From the NCBI RefSeq assembly GCF_026210795.1, contig NC_089453.1:3412501-3476500 (forward strand): a stretch of DNA of 64,000 nucleotides, read 5' to 3'. The translations under genes were made by a program, and so were the position numbers. Shown one piece after another: positions 33,963 through 44,389 of this stretch (its first letter is position 1; each line of letters starts with the position of its first letter). Below the pieces are notes generated by a model. The model did not search any database and was not told where the DNA came from. It saw nothing but the letters and a program-made list of their open reading frames with translations. This DNA is from Rhizophagus irregularis (lineage: Eukaryota > Glomeromycota > Glomeromycetes > Glomerales > Glomeraceae).

Positions 33963-36381
33963 AGTTTTATCCTTTTCCTGTGCAAACAGTCTTATGACTT
34001 TATCTTTTATTTATATTTGAATTTCGAAGAATAATCGAACAATATTACAAAAATAAGAAAATAAACTAATAAAAAATAAAAAGAGTAGCTTCACGACTCA
34101 TACAAGTAAAGAAATCTAAACTAAAATAAAATTAAAGCAAAGAAAAACTGAACTATTACAGAATCGCATACCCCAACTTTACCCGAAGGCCAGTGTGAGT
34201 CAACTATCCAACATCCAAAAATCCAGTCCGTTACCAGAAAGAAATCCTAAGAGGTTGAACTGTTAAGCGGCGCAGAAAATCCAAGTGCGAGATCCAAGAT
34301 CCACCCCGAATTATAGAAGAGGATATCCAAGAAATCCAGGTATCCTGAGAAACTGACGCCAAAGAAGAGTTGTGTTGTTGTGAAGTGGTATTAGGGAAAG
34401 AATTTGTAGATGGGCCACGTAATTTGGAAGCAGCCGAGATACCCTGCGACTCCTCCCAAGCATGGAAAAGAACATTCCGACACAGCCAAATTTCACCATA
34501 TAATGTGACTTGGAAGTCATTAAGAAGAGGAGAAATAATCTTGTATATAACAGAGAGAGGAAAGTATTGGTTCAAAAATGCCGTTAAATGCGCAGGCAAC
34601 AATCCTCGAGTGAGCCAAAGACAAGATGAAGAGGGAGCTTCATAGTTCCAGCAATCCAAAGCAAAGAAATCGGTACGAAAGGATTTATCCAAAGATTTCA
34701 AGGATAGGAAAGAAGATAAACAAGAATCTCTAAATTTAATGACTTCAGACCGGTGCGTTAAACAAGGATTTAATTCCGGTAAAATATAAGGACAAGTCCA
34801 AAGATGATTCAAATCTTCAGGAGCAGAATTACACTGCGGACAAAGCCAGTCAGGAGAATATAAATAAGGCTTGCGTTGTTGAAGAGTAGTTAAGGTAGGT
34901 AACATATCCAAAAGAAGTTTGATACGGAAGATCCAAAATTCAGGACGACCATTCCTATGTGAAGCAAAACCTTTAATTTGTGAAAGGCAAAAATATATAC
35001 CAGCCCAATCAAAAAGTGAAGGAGCACCAAGAGCAGTAAAACGCGCTAGTGAACAGAAAGATAAAAGAGCACGAGCATCTGCAATAGAGCGGAGAAAATG
35101 TCGAATATTCACGTCAATAGGCAAGGAGTTAAAAGTCAACAAGCATGGAGCATAACAAAATGTTGAAAGTAGAGTAGTGGGTTGTAAAGACGAATGAGCA
35201 TCTTTTGCCAAAGAATCCGCTTGTATATTGTAGATATCATCGCCATGAGCAGGGACTTTAATCAATTCGACATCAAGATTACGATCCATGATAAGTTGTC
35301 GAATAGAAAGCCAAAGAAGATGATTAGGTTCTCGGAGCAACTTCGGTGAGAAAGGAGCATCAACAAACCGTGTCCATAGTGAAATTAACTGACTACAATC
35401 AGTATAAATAGAGATTGACGAATCACGGAAAAGGGCATTCAATCCTAATAGAACAGCAGAAATTTCAGAACGCAAAGCGGAAGGAAAGTAAGAAGGGAGA
35501 TGCATGGAAGAAGATTCCAGAACAAGTCCATCATCATCAAGAGCAATCCAAGCAGAAGTCATGGAAGAAGGCGAAGAATCATTGGCAGGATGGAACGAAC
35601 CATCTGTGTACAAAGATTGCACCGAAAGTGGTAAAATAGTGTCTTCAATTCTATCGATACTATCCTTAAAAAGAGGAGAAAGAGCAGGAGACGCGTTCGA
35701 AAAATGAACAAGAGCCAAGGAGGATGCATAGCTCCATGAAGTAGATAGAGTAATGGGAAGATAAGCCGCGAAAACTTTGGCATTTCTGGTAGGATAGCCC
35801 ACAGTATCCGATAGGGTTACATTAAAAAAGCATTTCTCGCTATTACAGCGTTGTCTGATGGCAGATTTCATGGATAAGGCGGGAATGTTAAGAGCACAAC
35901 CGGGACAAGGGTCATAGGATCGTTCATCAGCCGAGGTAGATACAGGAAGCCAATGAGACATAATAGCCGAGTTTTGTTTCTTATAAGTGATACACACACG
36001 ACCAACAAATAAAGTTTGAGTAGCAGAGTCAAGAGTAATAGCCCATTGAGGATAAAAAGAATAATCTTTAACAGTATGATCTAATAAACAAAGAGAAGCT
36101 AAAGTAAAAGAAGAATTAATAAAATATGAAGATAAAAGTAAAGTAGAAGAAGAAGAAGAGAAAATTATTATTGATAAAAGTAAACCAATTAGGGATCCGT
36201 CCTTTACGACCAACGATGCCAAGATAACGAAGGTCAGGCCAATTCATAAGATAACGTCCACAAGGAGAAACCAACTGAGCAAGCACAAATATATTCAGGT
36301 TTTTCCAAAGTTTCCAACTCGATTGAAAAATGGAATGAGGTAAAATAGATCGGAGTGGCAGAGCAGGTTGTAGATCATGCC
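33963..36381 (-). mobile_element. 5'-truncated LINE sharing the SINE 3' tail
   Basis: The minus-strand 3' end TTTGCACAGGAAAAGGATAA matches the SINE tail (TTTGCAAAGGAAAAGGATAA form) apart from one base. The body encodes RNase H and a C-terminal zinc knuckle. Reverse transcriptase and endonuclease are absent because the copy is cut at about 36381, where the next AGTTTTATCCTTTTCC begins. It occupies the eighth position in the array. Confidence 0.85.
34231..36222 (-). CDS. LINE ORF2 C-terminal part: RNase H and zinc knuckle
   Basis: A 663-codon frame on the minus strand, part of the truncated LINE. RNase HI motifs are intact: YTDGSF (D207), RSEISAVLLGL (E253), IYTDCSQLI (D275), and PAHGDDIYNIQADSLAK (H326, D336). 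A zinc knuckle of the C-x2-C-x8-H-x3-C type spans 461-477 (CPQCNSAPEDLNHLWTC). The first ~40 residues are low-complexity and probably out of the original frame. Upstream, in another frame, is a plausible continuation (DLRYLGIVGRKGRIPNWF), so a frame change lies near 36180. It is not an independent gene and cannot mobilise itself without a reverse transcriptase. Confidence 0.8.
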   Translation of the reverse strand: MASLVVKDGSLIGLLLSIIIFSSSSSTLLLSSYFINSSFTLASLCLLDHTVKDYSFYPQWAITLDSATQTLFVGRVCITYKKQNSAIMSHWLPVSTSADERSYDPCPGCALNIPALSMKSAIRQRCNSEKCFFNVTLSDTVGYPTRNAKVFAAYLPITLSTSWSYASSLALVHFSNASPALSPLFKDSIDRIEDTILPLSVQSLYTDGSFHPANDSSPSSMTSAWIALDDDGLVLESSSMHLPSYFPSALRSEISAVLLGLNALFRDSSISIYTDCSQLISLWTRFVDAPFSPKLLREPNHLLWLSIRQLIMDRNLDVELIKVPAHGDDIYNIQADSLAKDAHSSLQPTTLLSTFCYAPCLLTFNSLPIDVNIRHFLRSIADARALLSFCSLARFTALGAPSLFDWAGIYFCLSQIKGFASHRNGRPEFWIFRIKLLLDMLPTLTTLQQRKPYLYSPDWLCPQCNSAPEDLNHLWTCPYILPELNPCLTHRSEVIKFRDSCLSSFLSLKSLDKSFRTDFFALDCWNYEAPSSSCLWLTRGLLPAHLTAFLNQYFPLSVIYKIISPLLNDFQVTLYGEIWLCRNVLFHAWEESQGISAASKLRGPSTNSFPNTTSQQHNSSLASVSQDTWISWISSSIIRGGSWISHLDFLRRLTVQPLRISFW

Positions 36382-36397
36382 AGTTTTATCCTTTTCC
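36382..36397 (-). repeat. Isolated copy of the 16-bp array tail
   Basis: AGTTTTATCCTTTTCC stands alone here, closing the array on its right side before unrelated sequence (GATCACTGGCTGAC). It is either an extremely truncated copy or the original target motif. Confidence 0.7.
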
Positions 36398-36509
36398 GAT
36401 CACTGGCTGACGAGTTATTCAACAAAATGTTAAACATCGGCATTATAATATTTCTTGATTTACGTTTACTGCACTATTTAACATTTTGCTAGATTTCTTG
36501 GTACCTAGT

Positions 36510-36907
36510 GATTGTAAAAAGACGATTTATAGCTCGTTGGAATCGTCTCATCGAGACGAATCGAATGGTGGTAGGCTCATCTCTCTGTGATCAATATTGA
36601 CGGAGCTATTACTTAAAAACCATTTAATATTTTTTAATTTCGGAAATTGATCTAGCGATTGGATTTTGATGTATCTTATACCATTAGATTCGTCTTATCA
36701 AGACGAATCGAATGGTAGTAAGATCTTCTTTTTTAGGATCAATATTGGAAGAGTTATTACACAAAAACCATTAATATTTTTTTAATTTCGGAAATTAATC
36801 TAGTAATTGGATTTCGACGTATTTTATACCATTAGAACCGTCTCATCAAGACGAATCGAATGGCGGTAAGATCATCTCTCTACGATTAATATTGGCGAAG
36901 TTACGAT
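36510..36907. repeat. 147-bp tandem repeat, about 2.5 copies
   Basis: Units align at 36541, 36688 and 36836 (periods 147 and 148). Each holds an inverted core such as GATTCGTCTTATCAAGACGA, then CGAATGGTGGTA, a GATCAATATTG segment, and TTTCGGAAATTGATCTAGCG. A further partial unit at about 29986-30054 is the site into which the SINE/LINE array inserted. The inverted core resembles the fold-back element at 350-836. Confidence 0.75.
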
Positions 36908-37064
36908 ACAATAAAGTTTTAAGTATAATTCTGGCTAAAATTATGTTAATTTTTGGCCGGAATTATGATATACAAATATAAGAAATTTTTTATATAGTCA
37001 CATCTCTTTATAATTACCAAATATGGACTGTCCCAAATGTGTGACTATAAAGAGAGTTGACTGT

Positions 37065-37580
37065 AACCGTTCATTAATAAAATTAAAAAAAAAGAAAAAA
37101 AGTAAAGATTTGTACTTATGAATCTTTATCTTTGGGTTTTTGTTCTTCGAAAGCCTACCTGAACCTAAAAAATAAAGAAAGAAACGGTTATTAGTAACTG
37201 TTTATTAATAAAATTAAAAAAACAAAAAAAATTAAAATCAAGATTCGTATATAATTACGAATCTTAGTTTTTTTTGTTCTTCGGAAGTTATCTGAATAGC
37301 CAAACCTAAAAAAAAGAAAGAAAAAAGAACGGTTAGTAACCGTTCATATAAAATAAACTCCAAAGTATTCGTACTTACGAATCTTTAGAGTTTCTGTACT
37401 TTGGAAGTCCACCCGAAAGCCAAACCTATAAAAAAAAGAAAAAAAAAAACGGTTAGTAACCGTTCGTATTAAAAAAATAAAATAAACTCCAAAGAATTCG
37501 TACTTACGAATCTTTGGAGTTTCTGTACTTCAGAAGCCCACCTGAAAGCAGAACCTATAAAAAAAAGTAAGAAAAGTAAA
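37065..37580. repeat. Four tandem units bounded by GGTTAGTAACCGTTC
   Basis: Four diverged units of about 120-150 bp start near 37065, 37189, 37338 and 37458. Each contains AACCGTTC, an A-rich spacer, a palindromic ATTCGTACTTACGAAT-like centre, a CTGTACTTTGGAAG-like segment and CCAAACCTA. Confidence 0.7.
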
Positions 37581-37710
37581 AGGGGAAAGGAAAAGAAAGA
37601 AAAAGAGAAGAAAGGGAAAGGAGAACGAAGGAAGGGAAAGGGGAAGAAGGGGAAACAGGGAAGGGAAACAAAGGAAAGGAAAGGGAAGAAAAAAATTAAA
37701 AAAAGTTTAA
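37579..37710 (+). repeat. Polypurine tract (~130 nt)
   Basis: A nearly uninterrupted run of A and G (AGGGGAAAGGAAAAGAAAG and similar). Such tracts can form triplex or other non-B DNA and often expand by slippage. Confidence 0.8.
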
Positions 37711-37930
37711 AAAAGGATGTATAAGATGATCCTTTTTTAAACTTTAATACGCGTAATGTATAACACGTAACATTTGATTAAATAATTCAATAAATCAACC
37801 ATAAATCATATATATCGAAATTTGGCCAATTTTTAATAATTTCTGAAATTTGGCCGAAATGTGTGACAGATCAGCTGATTTGTCACATGACCGAAAGTTT
37901 TTATTTTAACCAGTGATTAGTAGTCTTAAT

Positions 37931-38174
37931 TAAGGTTGCTGGAGAAACTAAGGGGTTTTGGCAAGTTGGTGAAATGCCAAAATAGCGAAACTTTGCTAAA
38001 ACTATATGAAAGTCTTATTAAAAAGTTGGCGAAACTTTAGAGAAAAGCGAAATCTGACAAAACTTATTATAAAGGCCAAAACTGCCAAAACCTTGCCGAA
38101 ACTATAATAAAACTATAGTAAAATCTTAAAGAAACTAATCGTAGGATTTTGGAAAGGTTTAGGCAGGCAACCTT
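37931..38174. mobile_element. MULE-like MITE (TAAGGTTGC ends), older copy
   Basis: It starts TAAGGTTGC and ends GGCAACCTT. Flanks AGTCTTAAT and AGCCTTAAC match at seven of nine positions, which fits a decayed 9-bp duplication. The interior is a degenerate GCCGAAACT/AAAACTTG series. It is homologous over its length to 60293-60535. Confidence 0.7.
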
Positions 38175-38284
38175 AGCCTTAACCTTCCACCCCCACCTGA
38201 TTGAAATCTTATTGGCTAAAAAAATTATTACTATTAAAATATTAAATATTATATATAATAATTAGTATTATATAATTATTTTGG

Positions 38285-38370
38285 CTTCTAGTGATTCAAT
38301 TTTTTTTGTTTTGTAAAGCTAGCTAAATGAATGCTATAAATTAAAAAAAAGTTTATTAAAATTGGAATTT
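38285..38370. repeat. Hairpin core related to the 31092 MITE
   Basis: TAGTGATTCAATTTTTTTTG...AAAGTTTATTAAAATTGGAAT forms an imperfect hairpin and matches the interior of the MITE at 31092-31382. Ends are not preserved. Confidence 0.5.
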
Positions 38371-39858
38371 CATTAAAAAATTACTAATTAAATAAAATTT
38401 AAAAATAGAAGTAATTCTTTAAAAATTATATAATTTTTAATTTAAAGATTTATTTAGTGATTAGATTTCAATAATTTTAATATTATTCAAATTTCATTAA
38501 AGTAAATTAAGTAGTAATAAGATTATATTTTTATGATTGATATTAATGGAATATTCTTAAAAAATTATTTAATGATTTTTAATTTTAAAATTTATCTAAT
38601 AATTCAGATTTTAATAATTTTGATATCATTAGATTCATTTTAATAAGATGAATTATTAATAATAGTAAAATTAAAATATTACTAAATTTTAATTACTACT
38701 ATATCTAATAATTACATTATTTTATAAATATTAAAAATCTTTTATAAATAAATTTAAATAAATTATTAATATAATATAATTAGAATTTCAACCAATTTAT
38801 ATATAGGTTATACTTAAAATTTGCTTATTAATTAGCTTATTTTTAGAAGTACTTTTCAAAAATTTTAAACTACATATCTCTGATTTTTAGTTAATTAATA
38901 ATTCAAATTCAATAAAATTTATATATTGAATTTGTTGAAATCTAATAATAATAATTTTATTTTTTAACTTTAATATTTACTGAAATACAATATGAAGTAA
39001 TTTTTTATTTAATATAAATAAAAGATGTTTGGGATCTATATAATTTAAATTAAATAATGTAATGTATCAATAATATAATAATATTTATGCCTATAAAATA
39101 TCAGTATATCAAAATTAGTATAAGTATAATTCTATTTAGATGTATAAATGAATAATATAATACATATATATATATATATAAGTAGTATATAGGTTATATT
39201 TATAAATTCCTTAATAATTTAAAATATTTGATCCTTTAATTATTACTCAAGTTTTTCAGGATTTTGTGTATTTATAAAAAAAGTAAAAAAGTCCTTTTTG
39301 TATAATACTATGTGTAGATTTAGCTATTGCAAAAAGTAGTACCAGTTTCTTCCAAAAATATAAGTACCATTTTTTGAATATAATGCTGGTCAAAGGAATC
39401 ATAATGCCGGTCAAAATCAACATAAATCTGGCTATAGGCACATATTTTCGGGGAGCGCTTATTTTAGGAGGAATATGGTAATTCGTATTATAATCGTATC
39501 TCGTATTATAATCGTATCAGAGTAAGCAATAATACCGATTCAACTCAAAGTAGTCAAGTTGGGAATTTGTAAAGGATAAAGCTTATTGAAATGTATTGTC
39601 ACATAATTTTTAAGGACATGGCGATGAAATGAACATTTTAATATAAAAAATTGAAAGGAAAAAATAATACCATTTTATTTATAACGATTGTGATTAAAAT
39701 ATTGAAAGATAACATTCAATTTAATTGAATACATACAGGTATTTTTTTCGATGATAGCCAAACTCTGATATAACGATACTGTATATTTGGATCCATATGA
39801 AAAAATCGAAAAAAATGCTATATCAATTTGGGTATATCGAGGACAGAGAGTTATTTAT
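38371..39858. other. AT-rich desert
   Basis: No gene is supported. It includes a short TA microsatellite near 39160-39180 and degenerate GCCGGTCAAA motifs near 39380-39430. Confidence 0.45.
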
Positions 39859-40014
39859 CGGTTAAGGGTATAATATAAATTTGGCCAGAATTAAGTAAAA
39901 ATAATGGCGTAGTTCAATATTCCAATAAAACAGGATCGGTTAAGGGTATAATATAAATTTGGCCAGAGTTGAGTAAAAATAATGGCGTAGTTCAATATTC
40001 CAATAAAACAGGTT
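39859..40014. repeat. Recent 78-bp tandem duplication
   Basis: CGGTTAAGGGTATAATATAA...CCAATAAAACAGG at 39859 is repeated from 39937 with two substitutions (CCAGAATTAAG to CCAGAGTTGAG). The unit contains one TTGGCCAGAATT motif. Confidence 0.85.
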
Positions 40015-43000
40015 TATCATTTATCTTTATGAACAATAAGCTAGAAAATCCGAATTGTTCTAATGATAAACATAGTATGTATACAAAGGATTTTGTAAGT
40101 AAAAGGTCAATGCGTTTCACGCATTAAATACAATGTATAAAGATTTATTGTTTGTTTAAAATTTTCTTTGAATAATAATAATAATACTGTAAATTGAATT
40201 AATAAAAGACAATAATAAAAGCAAGTAATTTGTAGAAAATTTCGGAAAAATAATAAACATTTTTAATGTTTGGTAATGTACGATTAATTACTTATGTATA
40301 ATATAATAATTATAATTTATTCGATTGTAATTTATGAGATTTTTTTTTGAAATGTTTGTAAATTTTGTGTGATGAAAATAAATTTATGTAAAATAATATG
40401 ATTATATTTTTTTAATTGTAATAAAGGATGAATAAGATGATAATATTTAAAAGATCAAAGTGAAGAAAGGGAACGAAAAGGATAAAAAAATATGTAAATT
40501 ATTAAAATTAATTCCTACTTAAGTAAAATTTAGTAAAGTTTTGAGATAATTTCAATTTTTAAATCATTAACTAAAATTTTAACGTAAAAAACGTCAAAAA
40601 AAATATATACAACTTACGTAATCACATTTTATATTCCTCCTCTTTTAAATAAATTTCGGCCCAACCAATTCACATCCAAATATTTGTTTGTTTGAAATTA
40701 CGAACAATATGATTCTCATGTATTGATTGTTCTATTAATTAAAAAACGTGGATTTTGGGTTTTAAAAAAAAAAATTTTCCGAAATTCTTTGGGCTGTCAA
40801 ATTTTGTACTAAAACAAATTGGGAAATGAGAAAAATGTGGGGTAAACGATTAGTAAGTTTAATATTATTGATTACTTAATTTATTATAAAAAAAAAAAAT
40901 TTTTTTTTTTAATTTAAACGTATTAAAAAAAAAATATTTTTAAAAAAAGATTAATTATTTTTTTTTTTTTTTGTGAGCAAAATATGGAATAAAATTATGT
41001 CGATCTTTTTTTTCATAATTTTATGTAAAATTGTGTAATTAACTAATTATAAAATTTCCTTTCGTTGTTAGAATTCCTTGTTATCAAATAAAATTTTATT
41101 TTATCAATATAAAATTTCCTTTTTACTATTTAAAGTTTTTTTCTTTATAAAATTCTTTAAAAGAAAGAATTAAAAAGAAAGAAAGAAATGAAAGATGTTG
41201 AATGATTCTTTATCGCATAAAATGAATCCTTATCTCCCTAGAACGGAATCATTTTAATAATAATAAATTAAGTATGATCTTAAGGTTGAACAAAGCAATG
41301 CAGTTGGACAGAACATTTCCATCTTTATTATTTTATTTACTCGAACCCCAAACAAAGAAGATAAAGTTTGAAAAAAAAAAAATATCATGATACGATTTAC
41401 ACGTGATCATTTATGTGTGTAATTAAACCTTATAAAACTTATAACCTTAATGCTAAATAAGGGTTAATTGATGTAATGATTCGTATAGTAATTAAACATA
41501 ATCAGCTAATAAGAGGAATGTCCAGCGAAAAGAAAGTTCAATGCAAGAGGTACAACATGATAAAGATGGTTTCTTTGACATTTACTTTTTGACACTTGGC
41601 CTTTGCAGCCGTACAACTTTATGTGATGGTTTCAAGTTGAGAATTCTGACACCAATTTTGGCGTCATTTTAATACATTAAAAAATCATGCAGATTATTTA
41701 ATAAAGAAATTTTCAGTATCGATCGTACTGTAAGAAAAAAAAGAAATACTGCGTAGAAAAAAAAAAAAAAAATATTAAATTTATTTGCATAATTCCCGAC
41801 ATATGCTGGTTAACGCACATTATCCTAAACATCATACATTATTTATATTTCATTACGGAGATTATAGGAAGCAAATAAATCAGTACTTATTAAAGTAAAA
41901 AAATATATAAAATAATGGAACACAAAAATCACGAGATCTTCATATTACTTTATCCGGGTGTGTTACAGTATATTCCAATTTTCTTTTTAAAATTATAAAT
42001 AGAATTAATAGCCACAGTTTAAAATATGTGGCTTAAATGTTAAATTCGCGTGGTAAAAATATGTAATATATGTAAATATATGTAATAATGTAATATGTGT
42101 GAATAATTATTAATAACCTTGAGAAAAAAAGATATAATAGATAACGTGTGAAGCTCGTGGTGATTACATTAAATTTATGCAAAAAAATTCACCTGTCAAA
42201 AAAAATAAAGTGATTTTTTCTTTACGCAAATTATTTCATAATCTCCGAGCCAATGTACTAATAATTTAACACGGGATCTATTAGATAAACAACATAAAAA
42301 AAAAATTAGTGTGGCTTTATTATATAAAAATACAAGTTTCATTTTACAAAGAATATCCGTAAAAAGAAGTTTGAGAATAAGCCACTTTTCTAAACAACAA
42401 ACAAATATCAAAATATCGCATATATATATAAGGACATATGGAATTCTATTTTAAAATGAAAGTAGTTTAACATTTTTGTATGACATAATAATTGAAAAAT
42501 TTTTGTGATTAGTGATTACCTAGAGTTATTTTTACCTTTAGGTTAAATGAAATCTAGAATTTCTATATATGAAATGAAAATGATGAAATAAGTGGCGAAT
42601 TCTTTATATATTTTAATGTATTTTTACTGTGGCAATAAAATACTCCCAACTCCCATTCTAGGTAATAAAGTTGCGTGGATTCCGTTTTTTTATTATATAA
42701 ATATATAATATTATTTATATATTATTTATACACTGTTGATTATCAGTATATATTGTATTATTATGTATATTACTAAATTTATATTATTAATCAAATCCTC
42801 TTTTTCAATGACAAGTTAAAAAATATTTTATATTAGTTTAATTTGTGGGGTATTTTACTTATTTTTAACTATTCTCCATATGGATAAATAAAATTTCAAT
42901 CAATCAAATAATTCATATTACTTTCACAAGCTTTCGTATCTTAATACATTTGTCTTTGTTTCGCTATAAATCATTCCTGATAAAGGCAAGATTTGGTATA

Positions 43001-44389
43001 ATTAACTTTATCTTTATGTTTTAGACATGTTAAAAAAGTTGAACATGTTGAACATGTTGAACATGTTAGAAAGCTTATTAGTTAGCTACAAGAATTTTTT
43101 TTTTTTTTTTTTTTTTACTTTTTTCCTATGTTACATATTTTCACGCATTGATCATTATCGTCCTGTCATCCTGTTTATCCTATGAACTCTCGTCTTTGCT
43201 AATCAATTGTGTTAAAAAACATTTGAAAGAACTGAAACATTTGATAAATTTTAAATTTTTTTTTATTTTTAATATATTTTATAAATTTTTTTTTATAATT
43301 TTTCATATTAATTACATTCTGGATAGGTACCGGATTAATGAAATTGACAAGCAAATTACGGAAAACTAAAAAGCGAATGGAAAAATATATAAACCAGTTC
43401 CCGTGATCGTGTCATAATCCACCCCTGTTAATCTTTCTTTTTCAAACGAAGGGGTTGGTTTTCTTTTGAAATAAAAAGAAAAAGATAAAAGAATTTTTAA
43501 AATATTTATTTATACTGTATTCCCATTTCTGTCTAATAAGGTTTTATTCTGTGTGGATCTCTGTGTATGTATGTTGTTAAAGTTGAGGCCGACTGCTTTT
43601 TTTTTTATTTTTTTCTTGATTACTTAAACTTTTTTTCTACTTATTACGACATTGTTATTCATCATACCAATTTTAGTGGTTTTTCTTGTTTGCAGTGTAA
43701 CTACGGATCTTCCTTCCTATCAATTATAAACACTGCGCAACACAACATATTTTTATACTAGCATATACTATTTTTAAAATTAGCTGAAACTGAAGAACTG
43801 TTGTGTGACGCCGAACCACAGCTTAACGTGGCACACACTTTATATTTTGTTCAAATATCATCCAAATAATTTTAAATAATTTATACTGTGTATTATATAT
43901 ATATATATATATTATAAATATGGTATATATATATATATATATATAATTTTTTTTTTTTTTTTTATGTGATATACATTACATTACATGTAGTTTAACTTTG
44001 TTATATATTCCTCCCTTTTTCTTACTTTCCCCAATTTTGCGTTCACAAGTCCCTTTTCCATTTATCCTGCCTTTATAGACCATTTTTAAATATATTGTTA
44101 TTATATATATATATATACATATATATATAGAATAATATCATTAACCTCGCTTCCTAAAATAAATATTTAAAGAAAAAAATAATTAAATTTTTTTTTCAAG
44201 TGTGTCCATTCATTAAAAAAAAAAAAAAAAAATATTTTTTTTTTTTAATTTTTTTTTATATATACCCTTATATAAAAAAAAAATTTAAAGTCCCTAACAC
44301 CATTTTCCGTCCTGGTGTCAAAAAGTATTTATTGACAACTTGAAAAGTTCTTGTCGTCTTCTTCTTCTTTTAAGGTTTTTCGTTGTATT
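40015..44389. other. Long AT-rich upstream region of the HMG-box gene
   Basis: No gene is supported. It contains poly-A and poly-T tracts, a GTTGAACAT trinary microsatellite at about 43035-43063, and TA repeats near 43900-43945 and 44100-44130. The last kilobase is a plausible promoter and 5' UTR for the gene starting at 44390, inferred from position. Confidence 0.45.

Larger units (their letters stand above)
29776..37063. mobile_element. Tc1/mariner-like TIR element carrying nested insertions
   Basis: The left end CAGTCAACTCCCTCTATAG and the right end (inverted) CAGTCAACTCTCTTTATAG match over about 23 bp with two differences. TA flanks both sides (29774-29775 and 37064-37065). Without the SINE/LINE array (30055-36397) the element would be about 0.95 kb, AT-rich and lacking a transposase, so it was non-autonomous. 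The left interior shows further TATAGTCAC repeats. Similar ends occur at 19227 and 63922. Confidence 0.65.

Noticed and set aside
34370-35783. ORFs antisense to or overlapping the LINE RNase H frame
   Set aside because: They are shadows of the 663-codon frame, which carries the complete RNase H motif set.
44351-44389. Earlier start for the HMG-box protein
   Set aside because: The frame is open upstream but has no ATG before 44390; the first 13 codons would need a non-ATG start.
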